A DNA stretch of 64,000 nucleotides, taken from assembly GCF_014673495.1 (NCBI RefSeq), contig NZ_CP051006.1, positions 8,121,001-8,185,000 on the forward strand. Reading direction: 5' to 3'. This stretch comes from Streptomyces griseofuscus. Its GTDB lineage: Bacteria; Actinomycetota; Actinomycetes; Streptomycetales; Streptomycetaceae. The translations under genes and the position numbers were made by a program. The notes beneath the pieces were generated by a model. It did not search any database, was not told where the DNA came from, and was given only the letters and a program-made list of their open reading frames with translations. Below are positions 58,296 through 64,000 of the stretch, piece by piece. How positions within the stretch are numbered: position 1 is the stretch's first letter; every line of letters starts with the position of its first letter.

Positions 58296-59201
58296 ATGGT
58301 CGGTACGGCGCCGCAGCACACGGACGGGGAAGGCGTGGACGGGGGAGTGGGCCTGACCGCCCTCCTGGTCGCCGCGGCACGGGCGATCGAGACCCACCGC
58401 CACGACAGCCTGGCCCAGGACATCTACGCGGAACCCTTCGTGCGCGCCGCCCCAGCGTGCGCGGACTGGCCGGTGCGCATCCAGCAGGTCCCGGAGGGGG
58501 ACGACGATCCGCTGTGGGGGCGGTTCGCCCGCTACTTCGGACTGCGCACCAGGGTCCTCGACGACTTCCTCCTCCGGTCGGTCCGTACGAGCGCCCGCCA
58601 AGTGGTGCTGCTGGGCGCGGGGTTGGACACGCGTGCCTTCCGGCTGGACTGGCCGTCCGACTGCGTGGTCTTCGAGATCGACCGGGCGGGCGTGCTGGAG
58701 TTCAAGCACCAGGTGCTCACGGATCTGTCGGCCACGCCGAGGGCGAAGCGGGTCCCCGTGCCGGTCGATCTGCGCGACGACTGGGTCACCGCGCTGTCCA
58801 CCGCCGGCTTCGACCCGACCGTACCGAGCGTCTGGCTGGCCGAGGGGCTGCTCTTCTACCTGCCGAGCCCCGCCGAGACCTCCCTCATCGACATGGTGGA
58901 CCGGCTGAGCGTGGCGGGCAGCGCCCTGGCCTACGAGGCCAAGCTGGAGAAGGACCTGCTCCAGTACCGCGACAGCGCGATCTACACGGCGACGCGCGAA
59001 CAGATCGGCATCGACCTGCTCCACCTCTTCGACAAGGGGCCCCGCCCCGACTCGGTGGGCCACCTGTCGGCCAAGGGCTGGTCCACCTCGGTCCACACCC
59101 CCTTCGAATTCACCCACCGACACGGCCGCGGCCCGCTCCCCGAGCCGAACGACGCGCTGGAGGGAAACAGGTGGGTGTTCGCGGACAAGGCCCGGCTCTG
59201 A
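58296..59201 (+). CDS. SAM-dependent methyltransferase (leucine carboxyl methyltransferase-like family)
   Basis: 301 residues. LTALLVAAARAIETHRHDSLAQDIYAEPFVRAA, then VVLLGAGLDTRAFRLDWPSDCVVFEIDRAGVLEFK (SAM site) and VWLAEGLLFYLP are characteristic of the LCM/PPM1-like class common in actinobacterial clusters, often O- or carboxyl-methylating small molecules. The ATG at 58296 has GGAGG at 4 bases; an ATG at 58209 overlapping the dehydrogenase stop would add 29 low-complexity residues and cannot be ruled out. In context it may methylate a furoic acid or hydroxymethylfuran derivative. Confidence 0.82.
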   Translation: MVGTAPQHTDGEGVDGGVGLTALLVAAARAIETHRHDSLAQDIYAEPFVRAAPACADWPVRIQQVPEGDDDPLWGRFARYFGLRTRVLDDFLLRSVRTSARQVVLLGAGLDTRAFRLDWPSDCVVFEIDRAGVLEFKHQVLTDLSATPRAKRVPVPVDLRDDWVTALSTAGFDPTVPSVWLAEGLLFYLPSPAETSLIDMVDRLSVAGSALAYEAKLEKDLLQYRDSAIYTATREQIGIDLLHLFDKGPRPDSVGHLSAKGWSTSVHTPFEFTHRHGRGPLPEPNDALEGNRWVFADKARL

Positions 59202-59416
59202 CCCCAGTCGGCCGGGCGTGGGCGGCGACGGCGACCTGGCCGGGACCGACCGCGCCGCCTCGCCGGGATGCGCGAGGGCGCCGGGGCCCTCAGGACGACC
59301 TCGATCACCAGGGCGCCGACTTGGGCCCGCGGTGGCGGAGCGGGACATGGGCAAGCCGGGCGGGGCCGCGGGCGCGGTCATGGCGGCGGTACGGGCTGGA
59401 GCGGTGTCGGTGTGGC

Positions 59417-61405
59417 TCATGTGCGGGTCCCGGTCTGTTCGCCGGCCGCGTCCGCGGTGACCTGGTAGGACAGCAACTGCTGGAACATACCGGCCTGTTG
59501 GGACAGCTCCTGGTAGGTCCCCTGCTGGGCGATCCTGCCCTCGTCGAGGACGACGATCCGATCGGCCACGGCCACATTGGTGATCCGGTGCGTGACCAGC
59601 AGCACCACGCGGTCCTGGGCCAGATCGCGCAGACGCCGGAAGATGCGGTACTCGGCGCGGGGGTCGAGATTCGCGGTCGGTTCATCGAGGACCAGCAGCC
59701 CGGCCTCGCGGAAGAAGGCCCTGGCCAACGCGATGCGCTGCCATTGGCCGCCGCTGAGTTCCTCGCCGTTGAGCCACTCGCGCGCCAGCAGGGTGTCCAG
59801 ACCGAAGGCGAGTTGGTCGACCACCTCGTCCGCGCCGGCGGCCTCGCACGCCTCCCGTACCGCGGCATCACCGCGCGCCGTGGGCTGCCCCAGGTTCACG
59901 TTCTCGCGCACGGTCAGCGGCCAGTGCGCGTAGTCCTGCGGCACCAGGGCCACCTGCCGCCACAGATCTTGCGGATCGGCCTCGCCGACGGGCTTCCCGT
60001 CCCACAAAACCTCCCCGGCCGTGGGCAGGTTCAGACCGCTGATCAGCTTGGACAGCGTCGACTTCCCCGAGCCGTTGAAGCCGACCAGGGCGGTGACCTC
60101 TCCGCGGCGCAGGGTCAGTGAGACATCGGACAGGGCATCGCGGTCCTTGCCCGCGTAGCGGTGGGTGACCGCCTTGACCTCGATGGTCCTCGGCGGCTCG
60201 GGACGGTGCGAGCCCCGGCGCATGCGGAAGCCGCCCGCCCGCTCCAGGAAGTCGCTCCAGTCGTCCATGTACAGCCCCGTACGCACGGCCCGCGCACCGA
60301 TCGCCACCAGACCGCGCACCGACTGGCCGACCATCTGGAGGGCGAAAACGGCCGTCCCCGCGTGACCGACGCTGATCCGCCCGTCGGCCAGCAGCAGCAC
60401 GACCGCCGCCCACACGACGGCGGACCCCAGCCCGCCGCACAACGCGCCGACGAGGGACATACGGGCGCCCTTGTCGGCCGCGGTCCGGTCCTCGCGGTTG
60501 ATCCGGGCGACCGTCTCCCGGTACCGGCCGGACAGGAACGGCGCCATGGTGCCGGCGCGGATCTGGTCGGCGGCGTCCCTGTTGTAGATGTGCCAGCGCA
60601 GCACCGACAACATGCGCAGGTCGCCGTTGCTGCGCAGATTCGCCAGGTATCGCACCCGCGCGGCACTGATCTGGGCCAGGGCCTGTGGCAGGCTCGCCGC
60701 GATGAGGAGCGGCAGGAGCAGCCAGTTCACCCCGGCCAGCACGAGCGCTCCGGCGACGAAGGAGGCGGCCGAGGCGATCAGGTCCTGCCCCTCGTCGATC
60801 AGGTCCCCGGTGACCTGCGCTCCACGGTCGGCCGCCTCACGGGCACGGTTGAACTCGGGGTCGTCGTAGGCGCACAACTCGACCGCCGCGCAGCCGAGAA
60901 GCAGCTGCTGCTCGGCCTCGCGTGACATCAGCGGGCCGAGCCGGGAGGACAGCCAGCTGACGGTGATGCCGAGCAGCGCGCGGGCACCGGCGGCACCGGC
61001 CAGCAGGGCGACGGACGGCCATGCCTGAAGCAGGCGGTCGAAGACGTCATCGCTGGTGAGCAGCGCGGTGAGGGTGCCGCTGATGGCGACCAGGCCGAGG
61101 GCCTGCATGACGCCGGCGGTGGCCTGGCACAGCAGGAGGCCGATGGTCGCCGGTCGGTCGACCTGCCAGGCCAGAGCCAATGAGCGGCGCACCAACTGCG
61201 GCAGCCGCCGGCCCATGTCACGCAGCCGGATCGACCGGCCGGCCGCTTCACGGCTGCCGGTCAGGTCGACGTACCGCATCCGCGGCTCGCCGCCGGACTC
61301 CGGCGGGGGCGGGGTCTCCCGCTCCTCCGGGCTGACGGGCTCCGGCGTCGGGGCGGTGCGCGGCTCGGGCACGCGGTCGGCTGATTCATCGGTGGCCCTG
61401 CTCAT
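59417..61405 (-). CDS. ABC transporter, fused permease-ATPase (exporter)
   Basis: 662 residues. A disordered acidic/Pro-rich head (~1-60), six membrane helices (~80-370) and an ATPase domain with GFNGSGKST, VALVPQDYAHWPLTVRENV, LSGGQWQRIALARAF, LLVLDEPTANLD and VTHRI. This half-transporter type is frequent in RiPP and other natural-product clusters and exports small molecules or peptides. The ATG at 61405 overlaps the stop of the 46-codon ORF just upstream (ATGA) and follows GGTGGGAAG. It converges on the methyltransferase gene; the 215 bases between (59202-59416) hold no gene I can support. Confidence 0.88.
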   Translation of the reverse strand: MSRATDESADRVPEPRTAPTPEPVSPEERETPPPPESGGEPRMRYVDLTGSREAAGRSIRLRDMGRRLPQLVRRSLALAWQVDRPATIGLLLCQATAGVMQALGLVAISGTLTALLTSDDVFDRLLQAWPSVALLAGAAGARALLGITVSWLSSRLGPLMSREAEQQLLLGCAAVELCAYDDPEFNRAREAADRGAQVTGDLIDEGQDLIASAASFVAGALVLAGVNWLLLPLLIAASLPQALAQISAARVRYLANLRSNGDLRMLSVLRWHIYNRDAADQIRAGTMAPFLSGRYRETVARINREDRTAADKGARMSLVGALCGGLGSAVVWAAVVLLLADGRISVGHAGTAVFALQMVGQSVRGLVAIGARAVRTGLYMDDWSDFLERAGGFRMRRGSHRPEPPRTIEVKAVTHRYAGKDRDALSDVSLTLRRGEVTALVGFNGSGKSTLSKLISGLNLPTAGEVLWDGKPVGEADPQDLWRQVALVPQDYAHWPLTVRENVNLGQPTARGDAAVREACEAAGADEVVDQLAFGLDTLLAREWLNGEELSGGQWQRIALARAFFREAGLLVLDEPTANLDPRAEYRIFRRLRDLAQDRVVLLVTHRITNVAVADRIVVLDEGRIAQQGTYQELSQQAGMFQQLLSYQVTADAAGEQTGTRT

Positions 61406-61542
61406 GCTTCCCACCTCGTATCCGGACATGCCGCACGGACGGACTCGACGGCGCGCCGGGCCCGCGTCGCTGTGAGGGCGAGCGGGCCGGGCATGGCTGG
61501 AGCGGGCGGAAGGACGGTGTGAGGATTGGGCAAGCGGTCCAT
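61402..61542 (-). CDS. 46-aa ORF translationally coupled to the ABC exporter
   Basis: The ATG at 61542 has GGAGG at exactly 5 bases, and the TGA overlaps the exporter ATG. The peptide starts MDRLPNPHTVLPPAPAMPGP, has an Ala/Arg-rich middle and ends with a single Cys, Thr, Arg and Trp near the C-terminus. A peptide translated just before an exporter of this type could be a precursor peptide, or simply a leader that controls exporter translation. No modifying enzyme of a known RiPP class is adjacent. The same frame is open far upstream, so a longer protein cannot be excluded. Confidence 0.5.
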   Translation of the reverse strand: MDRLPNPHTVLPPAPAMPGPLALTATRARRAVESVRAACPDTRWEA

Positions 61543-62163
61543 GGTGGCCTCCGGAAACGGGAACGGGTCACCGGGATCAACGACAAGGGCACCTGTCTCG
61601 AACACACGTTTTTCGGACGTGGTGGAAATCCCGGCGCCAGGCGAATAGGCGTTCGTGCCGGATACATCGACCCTTGCCGGGGCGAGCCGGTCGGCGAACT
61701 CCGGGGTGGCCGAAACGCCGATGGTGGTCACACAGGCCGTCGTACGACCCACTCGGTCCCGTCCGCATGGGCGGAAGACGGCCGCCGCGGACGGTGACGC
61801 GGGGCATAAAAGCGGCGTGAGGTCGATCACGACCTGGTGGGGGGTGGGATCCACGGCCTTCGGAATACCGGCCGGCGGACGGGGATTCGCGCAGCCAGGC
61901 AACGCGTCTACGGCGCCGCGTACGACGAGGATCTCAGCGGTGTCCGAGCGGACGGCGCCCCATTTCCGTGAAGTACCGCGGCGTCTTCTCGTCCCCATCC
62001 ATGTCGGCGACGGGGTCGGGGACCGACCTTCCGGACGGGTACGCGGGCCGCGGTTGCGGACTCGGCGTAATCGGTCACCGTTCCGCCGTCGGGCACGGCC
62101 GAGTGCGCACAGCCCTTAGACTCGGCGCCCGTACCAGTCATGATCACTACGGGAAGGGACCCC
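61543..62163. other. 620-base region without an intact gene
   Basis: The minus strand is open throughout to ~61998. Within it TAEILVVRGAVDAL, HQVVIDLTPLLCPASPSAAAVF and RPCGRDRV recall strand and helix segments of a STAS anti-sigma antagonist with its middle lost, but the match is weak. A TAGACT -10-like element at 62117-62122 may serve the small gene at 62164. Confidence 0.3.
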
Positions 62164-62370
62164 ATGTTTCAGGACGCTCCGATCTACCACCAACTTGTCG
62201 CGGAGCGTGGCGATGTACCTGCGCGCGTCCGGGACGCCGCGACGAGCATATTGCGTGAACTCGAACACGTGATGGGCGGAATGGCGTTGCCCGCTCTCTC
62301 GACAAGCCCGCTGCCGATGCGGCAGCCTGACGCCTCTGCGCGAGCCGCGCTTCAGCTGCCCAGGTCGTAG
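62164..62370 (+). CDS. small conserved-type Streptomyces protein (68 aa)
   Basis: Begins MFQDAPIYHQLVAERGDVPARVRDAATSILREL, a pattern I recognise from many short Streptomyces hypothetical proteins; the second half is Pro/Ser-rich and less conserved. GGGAAGGG lies just before the ATG; an in-frame ATG 8 codons earlier is less likely. No function known. Confidence 0.6.
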   Translation: MFQDAPIYHQLVAERGDVPARVRDAATSILRELEHVMGGMALPALSTSPLPMRQPDASARAALQLPRS

Positions 62371-62432
62371 ACCGCTGCCGGGACGGGGGTGTTACGGGGC
62401 GGATTCCTGTGTGCCGCACACAGGAACCGTGA

Positions 62433-62834
62433 TCACGGGGCCGATCGCAGCGTCTGCCCGTGGGGCCGAAGCGCCGTGGGGACGCCCCCTCCCCGACCGG
62501 ACCTCCGCCGTCGGCGCCTGGTGAGCTCGGCCACCGTGCGCCAGAGCCGGACGAAGCCCCGCCGCGCGATCTCCTGGCATTCGGCGTCTTCCAGCGCCCC
62601 CGAGCCGTCGGCGGAACTGCGCGGAGCGGCCTCGGTCGCCCGGAAAGCGCGCTCGACGGCCGCCAGGAACAGGGCCCGCTTGCTGGGGAGCAGACGGAAC
62701 AGGTAGCCCTGCGGGATTCCGGCGCCCTGCGCGATCGCCGTCGTCGACGCGCGGTCCTGTCCACAGCGACCGAGCTGCGTCACGGCGGCCCGTAGTACCG
62801 CTTCTCGCCGCTGATCCGCGTTCTGCCTCGCCAT
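62433..62834 (-). pseudogene. TetR-family regulator, internally deleted
   Basis: The N-terminal HTH is intact: MARQNADQRREAVLRAAVTQLGRCGQDRASTTAIAQGAGIPQGYLFRLLPSKRALFLAAVERAF. After RATEAA the expected ~45 residues of helices 4-6 are missing; ARRGFVRLWRTVAELT then follows in frame, and the remainder becomes Arg-rich nonsense. At 133 residues it is far short of the usual ~190. It might still bind DNA but is probably defunct. Confidence 0.65.
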
Positions 62835-62880
62835 GGCCACCCTTCTCATCCATCCCGTAGGTGCCCCGCCCGGACAGTGC

Positions 62881-62976
62881 CTAGAGCCGGGCCACGACGA
62901 GCGCCACGTCGTCGCGGCCGCCGCCGGCCACTCCGAGGCGGGCCAGGACGGTGTCGGCCACCTGTTCGGGACCTAG
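62881..62976 (-). pseudogene. SpoIIE-type PP2C phosphatase, C-terminal stub cut by the insertion element
   Basis: The minus-strand reading VADTVLARLGVAGGGRDDVALVVARL followed by TAG is the typical end of Streptomyces PP2C phosphatases, including the metal-binding Asp pair. The frame is broken at 62976 exactly where the IS481-type sequence begins. Confidence 0.7.
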
Positions 62977-64000
62977 GTGTGCTGTCCCGGGACGTTGGTG
63001 ACACGCGTGCTGGGTGCTTGAACAGGTGAGGGCCTTCTGGGTTCGGTGTGAATTGCGACATCTGCACCAACGCCCAGGAGGCCCTCGTGTCCCACCGTAA
63101 TGCCCCGCTGACTCCGACCGGCAGGCTGCGTCTGGCCCGGTGTGTCGTGGACGACGGCTGGCCGCTGCGGCAGGCCGCGGAACGCTTCCAGGTCAGCCAT
63201 ACGACCGCCGCCCGCTGGGCGAACCGCTACCGGCAACTGGGCGAGGCCGCAATGCACGACCGCTCCAGCCGCCCGCACAACAGCCCGCGCCAGACTCCTG
63301 CCGCGGTCGAGCTGCAAGTCGTGCGGCTTCGGCGCCAGCACCGGATCGGGCCGGTGCGGCTGGCCGCCCGAGCCGGTGTCGCCGCTTCCACCGCCCACCG
63401 CATCCTGGCCCGGCACGGCCTGCCCGCCCTGGCCGCCACGGACCGGGCCACCGGCGAGCCCATCCGCCGCTACGAACGCTCCCGGCCCGGCGAACTGGTC
63501 CACATCGACGTCAAGAAACTCGGCCGCATCCCCGACGGCGGCGGCCACAAAGTCCTCGGCCGGGCGGCCGGCAGCCCGAACAAGGACCGCCGCAACGGAG
63601 CCGGCTACGCCTACCTGCACACCGCCCTGGACGACCACACCCGCCTCGCCTACACCGAAGACCTGCCCGACGAAACCGCCGCCACCTGCGCCGGCTTCCT
63701 GCGGCGAGCAGTCGCCTGGTTCGCCGAATGCGGCATGACCGTCGAACGCGTCCTGACCGACAACGCCTGGGCCTACACCAAGAACACCTGGCGCGACACC
63801 TGCCGCGACCTGGGTATCAGCCCCCGCTGGACCCGGCCCTGGCGCCCGCAGACCAACGGCAAGGTCGAACGCTTCCACCGCACCCTGCTCGACGAATGGG
63901 CCTACCACCGGCCCTACACCTCAGACGCCGAACGACAGGCCGCGTTTCCCGACTGGCTCGACTGGTACAACTACCACCGACCCCACACCGGCATCAGCGG
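62977..64000 (+). mobile_element. IS481-family insertion sequence, right end outside window
   Basis: The element begins with TGTGCTGTCCCGGGACGTTG directly after CTAG (62973-62976), the tetranucleotide that IS481 elements target and duplicate. It contains a transposase gene from 63087 that is still open at the window edge. The flanking PP2C stub shows it landed in a gene. Confidence 0.75.
63087..64000 (+). CDS. IS481-family transposase, 3' end outside window
   Basis: 304 codons visible from GTG 63087 (VSHRNAPLTPTGRLRLARCVVDDGWPLRQAAERFQVSHTTAARWANRY, an HTH), then the rve/DDE integrase core: first Asp in LVHIDVKKLGRIPDGGGH, second in RVLTDNAWAY, Glu in NGKVERFHRTLLDEW, followed by WLDWYNYHRPHTG. 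The catalytic triad is complete. No frameshift is seen in the visible part. GGAGG lies at 63077-63081. It moves the element by cut-and-paste or copy-in transposition at CTAG sites. Confidence 0.9.
   Translation, partial: MSHRNAPLTPTGRLRLARCVVDDGWPLRQAAERFQVSHTTAARWANRYRQLGEAAMHDRSSRPHNSPRQTPAAVELQVVRLRRQHRIGPVRLAARAGVAASTAHRILARHGLPALAATDRATGEPIRRYERSRPGELVHIDVKKLGRIPDGGGHKVLGRAAGSPNKDRRNGAGYAYLHTALDDHTRLAYTEDLPDETAATCAGFLRRAVAWFAECGMTVERVLTDNAWAYTKNTWRDTCRDLGISPRWTRPWRPQTNGKVERFHRTLLDEWAYHRPYTSDAERQAAFPDWLDWYNYHRPHTGIS

Noticed and set aside
62433..62834. Functional TetR regulator
   Set aside because: Only the HTH is intact; about 45 residues of the ligand domain are missing and the C-terminus is nonsense.

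Overview
The window is very GC-rich actinobacterial chromosome, almost certainly Streptomyces. Evidence: strong third-codon GC bias, many GTG starts, GGAGG-type ribosome binding sites, ATGA/GTGA stop-start overlaps, and families typical of the genus (LacI/IclR/TetR/ArsR regulators, a HAMP-array hybrid kinase, an ANTAR-PP2C phosphatase, chloramphenicol phosphotransferase, GH54 arabinofuranosidase). The many decayed genes, an IS481 element at the right edge and the accessory metabolism suggest an accessory or arm-like region rather than the conserved core.

Layout. 0-4.6 kb: D-glucarate catabolism (kdgD, gudD) with an IclR regulator and a divergent sodium:solute symporter. 4.9-8.4 kb: a small gene, a chloramphenicol-phosphotransferase homologue, the first of two tRNA-like RNA genes, an FAD monooxygenase and an HTH regulator with a large palindrome upstream. 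8.5-10 kb: decayed DNA with a DUF3224 fossil and an odd AT-richer ORF. 10-16.1 kb: a TPR-Ser/Thr kinase, a LacI regulator, the second tRNA-like gene, and a translationally coupled pair made of a cis-prenyltransferase and an MpaB-type oxygenase fused to EF-hands. 16.4-28 kb: gamma-glutamyltransferase, then a pentose/furanose regulon (GH54 arabinofuranosidase with two ricin-type lectin domains, a four-gene ABC importer, two paralogous LacI regulators and shared AACGTT-centred operators). 28.3-35.1 kb: a 1418-residue HAMP-array hybrid histidine kinase coupled to an ANTAR-GAF-PAS-PP2C phosphatase. 35.7-37.8 kb: a DJ-1/AraC regulator next to a GAPDH gene with an inverted repeat between them. 37.8-44.8 kb: fossils (cupin, narI, glutamate synthase-like, AraC, frameshifted hydrolase) around an intact MacB-like ABC system with its TetR and tandem operators, a glyoxalase-fold gene and a membrane-anchored Mrr-type nuclease. 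44.9-54.6 kb: small stand-alone genes (lysozyme-like, cold shock, sirtuin, PhzF, flavodoxin, ArsR with divergent quinone oxidoreductase, secreted protein, VOC, GNAT, a second DUF2236 protein) between further gene remains. 54.9-61.5 kb: a compact apparent biosynthetic cluster whose first gene is an MfnB-type (5-formylfuran-3-yl)methyl-phosphate synthase, followed by aldehyde dehydrogenase, alcohol dehydrogenase, methyltransferase and a convergent ABC exporter with a coupled 46-codon ORF. 61.5-64 kb: remains of TetR, PP2C and possibly STAS genes, then an IS481-family element that runs off the window.

Most notable candidates for undescribed biology: (i) two tRNA-like RNA genes 7.9 kb apart, each with a conserved upstream block, a structured leader and a terminator hairpin, but with an anticodon arm that cannot decode; (ii) the MfnB-led furan cluster; (iii) the prenyltransferase/MpaB-EF-hand pair; (iv) the 46-codon ORF coupled to the ABC exporter. 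All calls come from reading the sequence; no database search was run.
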